The notes: generated by a model not told the origin, from the letters alone. Shown: positions 1-9,344, numbered from the stretch's first letter. The stretch: DNA of 64,000 bases from Photobacterium kagoshimensis (GCF_050337045.1 NZ_JAKJSO010000010.1:62001-126000); one strand, 5' to 3'. Numbers and translations: made by a program.

Positions 1-56
1 TGTTCATAGATTTCAAGCCTGCGCTTAAGGTTTCCCATTCCACTTACCAAAACTGT

Positions 57-1076
57 CTACTTCTCCATACTGTATGCTTGCGTTAAATGACCATACCCGG
101 CATCTGTTAATCCACACTCCATGATCGAAAGAACCTGAGTCGTCACTTGTGGCAGTAAGATATCAGGCACGCTATCTTCCTCAAGCAAACGTCGTGAAAA
201 ATGGTCAATTTCAAACTCAAACCCATTTCCTTTCACCTGGTGCTCAATCGTCATGCTCTCTCCATGATATTCGATATCAATAACATCTGGATTCCACCAT
301 TTATCACGAATCGTGATTGTGAGTTGATCACCACGTAATATCGCATCTCGCGGTAAATTGTTTACGATTGAAGCTGAAATTTTACCGTCTATTTCACCTG
401 TAAATGAAAAACACGCCTCTGTATCGACTTGAGATTGAACAATCGAGCTAGACATATCAACACTCGGCTCTGGTACATCAACCCCCAAGGTTAAGCACAA
501 ATCACAATATAACCATAAGCCATAAACGCCAACATCCAGTGTCGCCCCACCCGCTAAATTAGGATTAAATATAAATAATTCAGGATCGTATTCATGCTCG
601 TTACCAAAGCTCGCTTCAATCGATGTCAGTTGAAGATTATTGGTAAGTAGAAAAGATTTAAGCGCTTGATAAGCTGGAAATGCCACTGTTTTCATCGCTT
701 CACGCAATATCACACCATGTTGGTCTGCCAACGCACTCATTTTTAGCCAGTCGTCAAGGTTAGTGAAAGCAGGCTTTTCTACCAACACATGTTTTTTGTG
801 ACTTAAAAATAGTTCAGCTAAAGGTTGATGGAACGGATGAACCGTCGCGATGTAAACAGCATCAATATTGGGATCTTTTGCCATTTCGTCATAACTGCCA
901 TAACTCACCGGACACGCAAAAGTTTCACTAAAGGCCTCAGCTCGGACTAGATCTCTAGCGGCAACCGCATGCAATTCGCCATGCTCGCTATGTTTCGTTA
1001 ATGCAGTAGTAAAGCGCTTTGCAATATTACCTAAACCCGCAATGCCCCATCTTACTTTTCGTGTTGTTTGACTCAT
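57..1076 (-). CDS. Gfo/Idh/MocA family NAD(P)-dependent oxidoreductase
   Basis: Probable NAD(P)-dependent sugar or dihydrodiol dehydrogenase; substrate unknown. The N-terminus has the dinucleotide-binding motif GIAGLGNIAKRF, followed by DAVYIATVHPFH and the lysine-bearing HVLVEKPA, which are the three hallmarks of the family. The C-terminal half fits the alpha/beta substrate domain (GGATLDVGVYGLW). About 339 residues, a normal length. I place the start at the ATG at 1076 because an AGGAGT ribosome site lies 4-5 bases upstream; a TTG at 1091 overlaps that site and is unlikely. It stands alone on the minus strand, some 290 bases from rlmE. Confidence 0.9.
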   Translation of the reverse strand: MSQTTRKVRWGIAGLGNIAKRFTTALTKHSEHGELHAVAARDLVRAEAFSETFACPVSYGSYDEMAKDPNIDAVYIATVHPFHQPLAELFLSHKKHVLVEKPAFTNLDDWLKMSALADQHGVILREAMKTVAFPAYQALKSFLLTNNLQLTSIEASFGNEHEYDPELFIFNPNLAGGATLDVGVYGLWLYCDLCLTLGVDVPEPSVDMSSSIVQSQVDTEACFSFTGEIDGKISASIVNNLPRDAILRGDQLTITIRDKWWNPDVIDIEYHGESMTIEHQVKGNGFEFEIDHFSRRLLEEDSVPDILLPQVTTQVLSIMECGLTDAGYGHLTQAYSMEK

Positions 1077-1363
1077 AACCACTCCTAACAAACTGTATTG
1101 CTTCAGTGTACCCAGAGAGTCGTTAATTAAATATGGAACAGATGAACCAGCTTGTTCATAATTTAACGTGCGGATTAGGATTAGAGATAAGGCCTAACTT
1201 TTAGAGATAGATCTATCCGAAGATGTGGATGAGTGGAGTGGCGTAGAACAAAACGCCCAATGCAAAAAAGGAAATTAGAAAAGGCTAGAAAGTTAAATGA
1301 GATTTCTCCCCTCGGCACATGTATCGTAATAAAACGGTGTAAAGGGGAGTTAATTGAATTGCG

Positions 1364-1984
1364 CTAGCCTTTAAATCCTTTACCTACTACATAAACTTCA
1401 CGAGAACGTGGGCGTGAAGCTGCAGGCTTACGAATAATTACTTTGTTAAAAGAAGTTCGAACATCTTTCACATACTCTTCGTAGCCAACGCCTTGGAAAA
1501 CCTTAGCACAAAAGTTACCACCCGGTTTTAGGACATTACGCGCCATATCTAACGCCAACTCAACGAGATAAATTGAGCTGTATTGGTCAGTCGTTTTTAC
1601 GCCACTCAAGTTGGGTGCCATATCCGAGATCACCACATCAACCCCTTTGCCATCGATGGTTTCCACGATACGCTCATACACAGCTTCATCAGTAAAATCG
1701 CCCTGAATAAAGGTGACGTCCATCAGGCTATCCATAGGTAAAATATCAGAGGCGATCACCTTGCCATTATCCCCAACGATCGGAGCGACAATCTGCGACC
1801 AACCGCCTGGTGCAGAGCCAAGATCCATAGCGATATCTCCCGGCTTGATCAGCTGATCTTTTTCGTTAATTTCAATCAACTTATAGCTTGCTCGCGATCG
1901 ATAACCATCGACTTGAGCTTTTTTTACATAAGGATCGTTAACGTGTTCATCGAGCCATTTCTTACTGGTTTTTGAACGTGCCAT
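1364..1984 (-). CDS. rlmE: 23S rRNA (uridine-2'-O-)-methyltransferase RlmE (FtsJ/RrmJ)
   Basis: AdoMet-dependent enzyme of the family that methylates U2552 of 23S rRNA in the large subunit. The Rossmann motif DLGSAPGGWSQ, the ISDMAPN, FCAKVFQG and SREVYVV blocks and the SYKLIE lysine give the K-D-K-E tetrad of this family. 206 residues from the ATG at 1984, matching the usual length; the longer frame to 2083 adds a cysteine-rich extension not typical of RlmE. Two oddities: ftsH does not follow it as it does in most gammaproteobacteria, and the usual DQPRAMYL stretch reads DQYSSIYL. The N-terminus (MARSKTSKKWL) resembles, from memory, Pseudomonas-type rather than Vibrio-type RlmE. It is divergent from the next gene. 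Confidence 0.88.
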   Translation of the reverse strand: MARSKTSKKWLDEHVNDPYVKKAQVDGYRSRASYKLIEINEKDQLIKPGDIAMDLGSAPGGWSQIVAPIVGDNGKVIASDILPMDSLMDVTFIQGDFTDEAVYERIVETIDGKGVDVVISDMAPNLSGVKTTDQYSSIYLVELALDMARNVLKPGGNFCAKVFQGVGYEEYVKDVRTSFNKVIIRKPAASRPRSREVYVVGKGFKG

Positions 1985-2127
1985 AGGTTGTTCGCCGTGC
2001 TGGTAAAATATAGGAGCGCTATTGTAATCATGTCCCGTTGTTTTGCAAATATCTCCTGACTTCCAGTGGTGACATTTTGCCAAACAAAAGAGTACAATCT
2101 CTGCGAAAACTTGCTAAAGCACAATAT

Positions 2128-2148
2128 ATGAAACTGGACCATCTATGA
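2128..2148 (+). other. Six-codon upstream ORF and 11-bp direct repeat
   Basis: The sequence ATGAAACTGGA occurs at 2128 and again at 2145, where it begins the methyltransferase gene. The first copy opens a six-codon frame (MKLDHL) whose TGA stop overlaps the true ATG as ATGA. This looks like a small local duplication of the gene start; it could couple translation, but no strong ribosome site precedes either copy. Confidence 0.4.
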
Positions 2149-2885
2149 AACTGGATAATGCAAAGAAGCTGCATCAAAAAAAATATCGTGAGCAGTTTGG
2201 CCACTATTTAGTTGAAGGGGAGCACCTGATCCTCGAACTGGATAAAGCAGCACTGGCTCAGCCCTATCTAAAAAATACCATTTTATATGTGACTGATGAG
2301 TATCAAGCATGGGCACAGCAGCTCAATCACTCTTACACGATCATTGAGATTAATAAAAACCAGATGGCTGGACTGAGTGATACCAAAACACCACAAGGTA
2401 TCATCGCCTGCGTTCCTTTGCCCGCTCAGACAGAGAGAGCACCTCTGCAAGACGGTGAGCGCTGTATCTACTTACATGAGGTACAAGATCCCGGTAACCT
2501 GGGCACTATTTTGCGTAGCCTTGCGTGGTTTGGGCACTTTCGCTTGTTATTAAGTAACAACAGTGTCGATCCCTACAATCCAAAAGTAGTGCGCTCTAGC
2601 ATGGGGGCTATTTTTCACCTTCCTCTAGAGCAAGGCGTTGAGCTTACTGAGTTAAATCAGCGTTTTAAGCGTTTTGCTTATCTTGATATGCAGGGTGATA
2701 AGGTTAACACGCCCCAATTTTCCGACTATGATTGTTACCTATTTGGTAACGAAGCTCGTGGCGTACCAAAACAAGCCTTGGCCGATTGTAACGCGCAGCC
2801 TTTTACTATCGCAGGTAGCGGTAAGATTGATTCATTAAACTTGGCTAGCGCTGTTAATATATGCGCTTATCAGTTGTCGATATAA
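2145..2885 (+). CDS. TrmH/SpoU family RNA 2'-O-methyltransferase
   Basis: Predicted SPOUT-fold methyltransferase acting on rRNA or tRNA ribose; exact target unknown. The N-terminal part (about residues 1-75) fits the SpoU substrate-binding domain (YLVEGEHLI). The C-terminal catalytic part shows the three SpoU motifs: DPGNLGTILRSLAWFG, YLFGNEARGVP and SLNLASAVNICAY. 246 residues, complete. It is divergent from rlmE across about 160 bases, so two RNA-modifying enzymes may share a control region. A short upstream copy of its own start is described separately. Confidence 0.85.
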   Translation: MKLDNAKKLHQKKYREQFGHYLVEGEHLILELDKAALAQPYLKNTILYVTDEYQAWAQQLNHSYTIIEINKNQMAGLSDTKTPQGIIACVPLPAQTERAPLQDGERCIYLHEVQDPGNLGTILRSLAWFGHFRLLLSNNSVDPYNPKVVRSSMGAIFHLPLEQGVELTELNQRFKRFAYLDMQGDKVNTPQFSDYDCYLFGNEARGVPKQALADCNAQPFTIAGSGKIDSLNLASAVNICAYQLSI

Positions 2886-3211
2886 ACGAACTATTACAAC
2901 TGGTCATAAGTTGATTTCCTCCGATAAGAGCTATCAAAAACCAGACTGAGCAGCAGAGTTTACTTGTTTGAAGCTATGTCGGCTTCTCCCCGAGTTCAGG
3001 TTATCAGCCTCTAAAAAGGAGGCCAAATTGAATGAACCACTACACGTAGCACTCCGCCACATTCAGAAAGCCTCGACAGAAATGTCGAGGCTTTCGTCGT
3101 TTTTTTGGGGGGTAATTCTGCCACTCTCATGAAATACGCCTCACATTAAATACTTAGACATTATCTTCGAAAAGTTGCCAAGAATATTTAAGATTTATTG
3201 GTCAGTATCAC
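2886..3211. other. Intergenic region, possible small RNA or structured 3' UTR
   Basis: No protein gene is visible here. The stretch from about 2990 carries a GCCTC/GAGGC hairpin near 3008-3032 and ends in a strong terminator at 3067-3106. It may be the 3' UTR of the methyltransferase or an independent small RNA; I cannot match it to a known RNA family. Confidence 0.3.
3067..3106 (+). terminator. Rho-independent terminator
   Basis: Perfect 12-bp stem AAAGCCTCGACA / TGTCGAGGCTTT with a GAAA tetraloop, followed by a run of seven T a few bases later. It lies downstream of the TrmH-family gene on the plus strand. Confidence 0.85.
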
Positions 3212-3985
3212 TTATAGCGTTTTCATATACGCTCTTGGCGTTAATCCAAACTTTCGCTTAAAACGCTGGCTAAACCTATCTTCAGATTGATAACCACATA
3301 GTTGTGATAACAGTGCGACGCTAAAATGCTCATTTTGCATCAGGTATAGCGCATGATTTAGCCTCACCTCTGCCAACAATTCACGGTATTGCATTCCCTC
3401 ATGCTTTAACTTGCGTATTAAGGTAGCTCGGCTCATTGCGAAGTGCTCAGCAACCGACTCTAACGGGTGTTCTTCACCTGGGGAGTGCGATAAATACTGG
3501 CTCAGCCTATGACTAAAACGCGTATTCGCACTGGGAAATAACAAATGTAATACCCCCCTCTCAGCCAGCTGTTGATAGAGCCCCATCACCCAAAATGTTT
3601 GCGTTTCTTTGCTTAACTGGCTTAATTCAAACGAAAACAACGCATCTAATGTCGATTGCAAAGCACGATCAGTATTGATCATAGGTGCATCTTGATCGCT
3701 TGCTATTGCTTGGCTCATCGTCAGCATTGCTTCACTCGGCGTGCAATGAAAACTAAATACTCTCGATAAAAAATGGCCTTTTTGTGGCAGGTTTTCAAAG
3801 GTCAAACAAGCTGATGCCTCACACAATAAGAGCTGAGATGAAGAAAGGGCTATGGTCGCCTCTTTCCAAAATAACTGTTTACTACCCGAGATAATTTGAA
3901 TAATACAGGGGGAGTGAAGCCTAACATTACGCAGCTGTTGAAGCTGCTCAGCCTTGAATATAGTGACTTGGTATTGATTGTTCAT
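3212..3985 (-). CDS. AraC/XylS family transcriptional regulator
   Basis: Transcription factor of about 258 residues. The C-terminal 100 residues form the double helix-turn-helix DNA-binding domain (MSRATLIRKLKHEGMQYREL, then LCGYQSEDRFSQRFKRKFGL). The N-terminal 150 residues are a putative effector domain with no recognisable ligand motif. I choose the ATG at 3985, five bases after AAGGGGA; a GTG at 3988 is closer than usual. It lies 28 bases after the PEBP-family gene on the same strand, so the two are probably cotranscribed. Confidence 0.88.
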   Translation of the reverse strand: MNNQYQVTIFKAEQLQQLRNVRLHSPCIIQIISGSKQLFWKEATIALSSSQLLLCEASACLTFENLPQKGHFLSRVFSFHCTPSEAMLTMSQAIASDQDAPMINTDRALQSTLDALFSFELSQLSKETQTFWVMGLYQQLAERGVLHLLFPSANTRFSHRLSQYLSHSPGEEHPLESVAEHFAMSRATLIRKLKHEGMQYRELLAEVRLNHALYLMQNEHFSVALLSQLCGYQSEDRFSQRFKRKFGLTPRAYMKTL

Positions 3986-4013
3986 CACTTCCCCTTTGGT
4001 TTCATACCTTAAT

Positions 4014-4550
4014 TTAACGTGTATATGTCGCGGTTAAGGTTACTTTATCCAGCGCCATGCTGTTCAGCGTAAATCCAGCAACGGCAGCTGACGTATTTTC
4101 ATTTAAATCTAACTTGTCTGTTGGTAGCGCCCAAACCGTAAATTGGTAGCGATGCATACCGTCATTTTCTGGCGGACAAACACCGCCAAATCCAACCGTG
4201 CCGTAATCAATACGCAGATTTTGACCACCCAATTTTTCAATGTTCACTCCACGGGGCAGCTCACTCACAGAAGCGGGAATATTAATCGCAATCCAATGCC
4301 AAAAACCACTGCCCGTCGGTGCATCAGGATCAAACGCTGTAATGGCAAAGCTTTTCGTCCCTTCAGGGGCATCTTTCCACATTAATTGCGGTGACAAATT
4401 ACCACCATCACACCCCCAACCTTTGTATTCAAAAGTCTTAGCCATTGGGTGGCCTTCTTGAATATCTTTACTGCTGACTTCAAATGCATGAGCGGGAATT
4501 GTGGTTGCTAAAAGACTTAATGCTAAAACCGATTGGGTAACTAGTTTCAT
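4014..4550 (-). CDS. YbhB/YbcL family Raf kinase inhibitor-like protein (PEBP), periplasmic
   Basis: Phosphatidylethanolamine-binding-protein fold; the biochemical role in bacteria is unclear. A cleavable signal peptide of about 22 residues ends in IPAHA. The family motifs are present: DPDAPTGSGFWHW forms the anion-binding site, and GGVCPPENDGMHRYQF follows. 178 residues, normal. The start has an AAGGA site eight to nine bases upstream. The downstream AraC-type gene is probably in the same operon and may control it. Confidence 0.88.
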   Translation of the reverse strand: MKLVTQSVLALSLLATTIPAHAFEVSSKDIQEGHPMAKTFEYKGWGCDGGNLSPQLMWKDAPEGTKSFAITAFDPDAPTGSGFWHWIAINIPASVSELPRGVNIEKLGGQNLRIDYGTVGFGGVCPPENDGMHRYQFTVWALPTDKLDLNENTSAAVAGFTLNSMALDKVTLTATYTR

Positions 4551-5087
4551 CGTGATATTCCTTCTATTTAGTTCGATATAAGTATATTCAAACCAAGAAG
4601 CACCAACTCAACATTAAGTATCAATTATAGCCACACAACCCCTAATTTTGATACTTTAAGTGTAATCGCATGGGGAAGGGATAAGAATACCGCCTCTGCG
4701 CATGACTCCTTAAAATTTAAACGAATAACAATCACTACTGTTATAGCAAAGCAAGTATGTCGAAGCAGTTAAGTAATTAAAACTTAGATCGCTGATATAG
4801 ATATAACTCAACAACAAACCTTAAACCCATCAGTAACAGCCACACCCAAACGTGACAGCCATTCACAGTAATGATGAATCTTTTTTCAAGCTCAATCTAT
4901 AATGAGATATTCGTTCACAATACTGCAACATGCCGGCTTTTTTGTTTAAATTCATATTATTAGCGTGATACCGGTTCAAGTCAAAATGTCACTTTTCTCC
5001 TACCATATTAATGGCACCGCATAACTATTAATTAAATTACCCAACGGTCTCACCGTTCATGCTTGTACTATAAATAGGATATAAAAC
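4551..5087. other. Long intergenic region between PEBP gene and chitinase
   Basis: About 540 AT-rich bases with no coding frame. It must contain the divergent promoters of the PEBP-AraC pair (minus) and the GH19 chitinase (plus). I see no confident operator; a GTGA-N7-TCAC sequence at 4852-4866 has the wrong spacing for a CRP site. Confidence 0.5.
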
Positions 5088-6134
5088 ATGATCAGATTTA
5101 AACCTCTGCATCTTTCTCATTTAGCACTCGCAATTATTTCTTCTTCAGCTCTGGCACAATCTTATGAAATAAATTTGAGCCAGCTACAACAAGACGAAGC
5201 AAGTATCATTGCCAGTGCACCTGAAGGGTTGCAGCTTGTAAAAGATTCAATAAAAACGCTCGATAACAAAACAGTAGAAGCCATCCAAATTAACGCGGCT
5301 AATAACCCAGACAACGTTAAGCGAGTTGAGCGACTCGTCAACCAAGCTGCTTGGAACGAAGTATTCCCTGAGCGTAACGCCCAATACACATACTTAAACT
5401 TTTTAAAGGCCATAGGTAAGTACCCTGCTTTTTGCGGCACTTACAGTGATGGGCGAAATTCAGACGCTATCTGTCGGAAATCATTAGCGACCATGTTTGC
5501 CCACTTTACCCAAGAAACGGGCGGCCATAACCCACATAGCAGTAACCCTGAGTGGCAACAAGGGCTCTATTATCTGCGAGAAGTGGGCTGGGAAGAAGGA
5601 ACATCAGGTGGTTACGGTATTTGCGATCCATCATTGTGGCAAGCACAAGCCTACCCTTGTGGTAAATTTGCTGACGGCAGTTACAAGAGCTACTTCGGTC
5701 GCGGCTCAAAACAATTAAGCTATAACTATAACTACGGTCCATTCTCACAATCTATCTACGGTAATGTAGACATACTCCTCAATGAACCTGAACTGGTGGC
5801 TGACACTTGGTTGAACTTAGCCAGTGCGGTCTTTTTCTACTTATACCCACAACCACCCAAACCAAGTATGTTGCATGTTATTGATGGTACTTGGCAGCCC
5901 AATGAGCGAGATGCCGCCAATGGATTAGTACCCGGCTTTGGGGTAACCACGCAAATTATCAACGGTGGTGTCGAATGTGGCGGTAGCAGCGAACACCTGC
6001 AATCGCAAAATCGCATCAATTACTACCGTCATTTTGCGGAATACTTAGGCGTGCCCATTGCAGACAATGAGGTACTCGGTTGTGCTAGCATGAAACAATT
6101 TGATGATGGTGGTGCAGGTGCACTCAACATCTAG
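5088..6134 (+). CDS. GH19 chitinase, catalytic part, ending at an in-frame amber codon
   Basis: Secreted endochitinase. A signal peptide ends near ALAQS (residue 24). The GH19 domain spans about residues 75-330: FTQETGGHNP carries the likely catalytic Glu143, and YFGRGSKQLSYNYNYG is the classic family signature. The catalytic domain appears complete (RINYYRHFAEYLGV is its usual end) before TAG at 6132-6134, codon 349. The reading frame stays open beyond it for another 337 codons encoding binding domains. Thus the product would be an active-looking chitinase without its chitin-binding tail, unless TAG is read through or is a sequencing error. An AGGAT ribosome site precedes the ATG. Confidence 0.85.
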   Translation: MIRFKPLHLSHLALAIISSSALAQSYEINLSQLQQDEASIIASAPEGLQLVKDSIKTLDNKTVEAIQINAANNPDNVKRVERLVNQAAWNEVFPERNAQYTYLNFLKAIGKYPAFCGTYSDGRNSDAICRKSLATMFAHFTQETGGHNPHSSNPEWQQGLYYLREVGWEEGTSGGYGICDPSLWQAQAYPCGKFADGSYKSYFGRGSKQLSYNYNYGPFSQSIYGNVDILLNEPELVADTWLNLASAVFFYLYPQPPKPSMLHVIDGTWQPNERDAANGLVPGFGVTTQIINGGVECGGSSEHLQSQNRINYYRHFAEYLGVPIADNEVLGCASMKQFDDGGAGALNI

Positions 6135-7148
6135 TGGGAACAAGACTGGGGCTGGTCACCAGATACACCTTCTGGCGAAACCTATAAGTGCCAGTTAGTG
6201 TCTTATCAAGGGCCTTTCTCTGCATTCATCGAAGGTGATTACCGTCGGTGTGTCGAAAATAAATTTGATGTTACCGTTATCGATGACACTGAAAGTGCAA
6301 CGCCTAAAGCCAATGCTGGTGCTGATATCGAGCTAATTTCAAACGATGATGTCGTTATTCTTGATGGCAGTCGCTCAACATCTGCACCTGATGACACGTT
6401 AAGCTATCACTGGGTCGCGGTTGATGGCACTTTAGTCGTTCAGTCTCCAAACCAAGCTAAAGCGCAAGTGTCTGTCCCTAGAGTGGATACGATCACCCAA
6501 TACCGTTTTGTACTGACAATCACCAACCAAGATGGTGTTAGTGACAACGACGATGTGACGATCACTGCAAAACCTAAACCCGATAACTTCCCACCAACGC
6601 TGACCCTAACAGGTCCCGACAGTGTGAAAAGTAACGAAGAGATCAGCATTAGCTTAGCCATTGAAGACCCAGATGATACTGCATTTAGCATCGCGTGGAG
6701 CAACGACCGTAACATCACCATGGTCATCGCTGACGACAACCGCAGTATGATGTTTACCGCACCAGACGTGGAAGCCGAGCAAGTGGTTAATGTTCAGGTG
6801 AATGTGATTGATGGTGGTAATAATGCAGTTGATTCAGCCAAAACGATCACCATTAAGCCTGAAAACAGCAGCACGTCTACATGGGATAAAAACACAACCT
6901 ATATTGAAGGTGATACCGTTATCTATGATGGTGTAACTTATACTGCTAAATGGTGGACCAAAGGCGATACTCCTGGACAATCAGAAGTTTGGCAAGCCAA
7001 CGACAACGGTACCATTTCTGAGTGGATCGCAACGAAAGCCTACAATGGCGGTGATAAAGTGATCTATCAAGAAATCATTTATAAAGCGAAATGGTGGACT
7101 AAAGGCGATGTACCTAGCGCTGCTGGCGCACCATGGGAACGAGCTTAA
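6135..7148 (+). pseudogene. Downstream part of the GH19 chitinase: PKD/Ig-like domains and two chitin-binding modules
   Basis: Same frame as the gene at 5088, directly after TAG; together they make 686 codons. It starts with a cysteine-containing linker (WEQDWGWSPDTPSG). A PKD-like domain follows (about codons 405-491, ANAGADIELIS), then a second Ig-like domain (about 500-595). Two tandem CBM5/12 chitin-binding modules end it (about 599-638 and 646-686), each with AKWWTKGD. No good start or ribosome site exists right after the stop; an ATG at 6198 is internal to a domain boundary. There are no further stops or frameshifts, so the lesion is recent, conditional or artefactual. Confidence 0.75.
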
Positions 7149-7223
7149 TCATACTGCATATTGATATATCACCGTGTGGTGACTTCATTCACAATCACCA
7201 CTGTTAAATGAAATACCGAAACC

Positions 7224-7259
7224 AAAATCGCTCTATTCCTCTCAGGTTAGAGCGATTTT
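7224..7259. terminator. Bidirectional terminator
   Basis: 12-bp perfect stem AAAATCGCTCTA / TAGAGCGATTTT with a 12-base loop, A-rich on one side and T-rich on the other. It serves the convergent chitinase (plus) and thioesterase (minus) genes. Confidence 0.8.
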
Positions 7260-7294
7260 ATTGTTGTACTTATAGACTTCTTGTACTTTCCCTT

Positions 7295-7771
7295 TCATGC
7301 TCGCTTCATAAAACGAGCAGTACTTTTAGCCACAAGTTGTTGGCCAACATAAATTCCAGCTTCAACTTTATAGAGTGTTAAACAAGAAGATGTTATTTCA
7401 CCGCGAATAAGCATATCTGCATTAAGAGGAATTTCTGCAAGATAACGAATATTCATATCACCCGTAACGGCTTCAATGCCTTGATTAAATACCGCTTGGC
7501 ACATACCTGCATCTAACAATGATGCAATAAAACCACCATGCAAAATACCTTGGTAGCCTTGTTGATGGATGCTGCCTTTCGCTTTGCTCCAAACAGCACC
7601 TTTTTGATCATTATAAAAGTCGAGTTTTAAGCCAAAAGTTGGCTCAGTACCACACAGCATACAATGTTGATGACTTTGGTGTTTAGTCACCTTCTCAACT
7701 AAACGTATCGATTTAAAGGGTTCACACTTCGCTATTTCTGCTTGTAACAAACGTTGATCTGGGTTGTCCAT
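7295..7771 (-). CDS. Hotdog-fold thioesterase (PaaI/YiiD-like)
   Basis: Predicted acyl-CoA thioesterase of 158 residues. The motif GILHGGFIASLLDAGM is the hotdog helix with the conserved HGG, and the order of strands after it (GDMNIRYLAEIPL, then GEI) fits PaaI-like enzymes. An N-terminal HCMLCG sequence is a feature of a subset of these proteins and may bind metal. Substrate unknown. Single gene on the minus strand with an AGAG/GTGGA ribosome site before the ATG. Confidence 0.82.
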   Translation of the reverse strand: MDNPDQRLLQAEIAKCEPFKSIRLVEKVTKHQSHQHCMLCGTEPTFGLKLDFYNDQKGAVWSKAKGSIHQQGYQGILHGGFIASLLDAGMCQAVFNQGIEAVTGDMNIRYLAEIPLNADMLIRGEITSSCLTLYKVEAGIYVGQQLVAKSTARFMKRA

Positions 7772-7946
7772 TTTCCACTCTTTCTACTCAATACCCATCG
7801 TGGTATAGCTTGTTTATACGCCTAGTTTATGGCGTATGCCACAAACTAGAGCCTATATCGAGTGGAATCTAATGTTGCACTTTAACCATAGGTTAAGGTA
7901 GCCGCCAAGACGCGCCATAGTACTTGATTGATAACCAACCTGTATA

Positions 7947-9344
7947 TTAACGCGCGTTTATCAAGGAACCACCTTGGGTATTAATCACCTCTTGGTACCA
8001 GTGGAAACTCTTTTTACGCTTACGAATGAGTGAGCCCGTACCATCATTGTGCCTATCAACATAGATAAAGCCGTAACGTTTACTCATTTCTGCCGTTGAG
8101 TTTGCAACCAGATCAATCGGTCCCGAACTCGTGAAGCCCATTAACTCAACCCCATCAGCAATGGCCTCTCGTGCTTGCACAAGATGATCGTTGAGGTATT
8201 GAATGCGATAATCATCGTGGATCTCGCCATCTTCGCTGATCTCATCACGTGCCCCTAAACCATTTTCAACCACAAAGAGCGGCTTTTGATAACGGTCATA
8301 TAGGAAGTTCAGCAAAATCCGCAGTCCTTTAGGATCAATGAGCCAGCCCCATTGGCTTTTCTCTAAATAGGGATTTGGCACGCTATCGACAATGTTACCC
8401 ACTTCTTTTTGTTTAGGATCAGCACTCGCGCAACCACTGGCGTAATAACTAAAAGAAATAAAGTCGACCGAAGCATTAGCGATAGTCTCTAAATCTCCCG
8501 CTTCCATTTCAATATGAATGTTATTCTCACGGAAGTATCGCTGCATATAGCCAGGGTATTTACCACGCGTTTGCACATCACCAAAGAACAGCCATTTGTT
8601 ATTTTCATGCATGGCCGCAATCACATCATCAGGATTACAGGTATACGGGTAATTAATGGCACCCAATAGCATATTGCCAATCTTGCCATCAGGAATAATG
8701 CTTTTACACAGGCTAACTGCTTTAGCATTGGCGACTAATTGATGGTGAATAGCTTGATAAATTGCCTGCTCGCTCGCATCCTCTTGCAGACCCACACCAG
8801 TAAATGGCGCATGAAGCGACATGTTGATTTCGTTAAACGTCAGCCATAACTTCACTTTATCTTTATAACGCTCAAAGACAGTGCTGACATACCGCTCAAA
8901 AAACACAATAAGCTTTCGATCTGCCCAACCACCATAATTCTCGACTAACGCATAAGGCATTTCATAATGTGACAAGGTCACAAACGGCTGAATATCATGC
9001 TTGGCCAGCTCATCAAAAATGCGGTCATAATAAGCAAGACCTGCTTCATTCGGCTCTTGATCATCACCGTTAGGATAAATACGCGTCCACGCTATCGATA
9101 AGCGTAAACAGTTAAAGCCCATCTCTTTAAACAATGAAATGTCTTCTGGGTAGCGGTTATAAAAATCAATTGCAACATCTTTGATGCCGGCGGTACGCGC
9201 TTCACGCGTTTGGTGCGGACTTAAGATCCCCGAAGGCAGCATGTCGGACGTTGACAACCCCTTACCATTTAGATCATAAGCGCCTTCAACTTGGTTAGCA
9301 GCAATTGCACCACCCCATAAAAAATCATTCGGAAATTGAGTCAT
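7947..9344 (-). CDS. GH1 6-phospho-beta-glucosidase (BglA/AscB type)
   Basis: Cytoplasmic hydrolase for phosphorylated beta-glucosides such as cellobiose-6-phosphate imported by a PTS. GH1 signature FLWGGAIAANQVEGAY at the N-terminus, acid/base Glu172 in LTFNEINM, nucleophile Glu360 in VVENGLG. The C-terminal SKRYGFIYVD and KKSFHWYQ regions carry the Ser/Lys/Tyr pattern typical of 6-phospho-sugar recognition. 465 residues, normal. Good AGAGG site before the ATG. It has no PTS transporter next to it; the nearest EII genes are at 21.4-23.5 kb and may supply its substrate (inference). Confidence 0.9.
   Translation of the reverse strand: MTQFPNDFLWGGAIAANQVEGAYDLNGKGLSTSDMLPSGILSPHQTREARTAGIKDVAIDFYNRYPEDISLFKEMGFNCLRLSIAWTRIYPNGDDQEPNEAGLAYYDRIFDELAKHDIQPFVTLSHYEMPYALVENYGGWADRKLIVFFERYVSTVFERYKDKVKLWLTFNEINMSLHAPFTGVGLQEDASEQAIYQAIHHQLVANAKAVSLCKSIIPDGKIGNMLLGAINYPYTCNPDDVIAAMHENNKWLFFGDVQTRGKYPGYMQRYFRENNIHIEMEAGDLETIANASVDFISFSYYASGCASADPKQKEVGNIVDSVPNPYLEKSQWGWLIDPKGLRILLNFLYDRYQKPLFVVENGLGARDEISEDGEIHDDYRIQYLNDHLVQAREAIADGVELMGFTSSGPIDLVANSTAEMSKRYGFIYVDRHNDGTGSLIRKRKKSFHWYQEVINTQGGSLINAR

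Noticed and set aside
4852..4866. CRP-like GTGA-N7-TCAC before the GH19 chitinase
   Set aside because: The spacer is one base longer than in CRP sites.
6132..6134. Pyrrolysine or other programmed recoding of TAG
   Set aside because: No pyl-type genes are in the window and such recoding is not known in this group; ordinary nonsense mutation or error is more likely.
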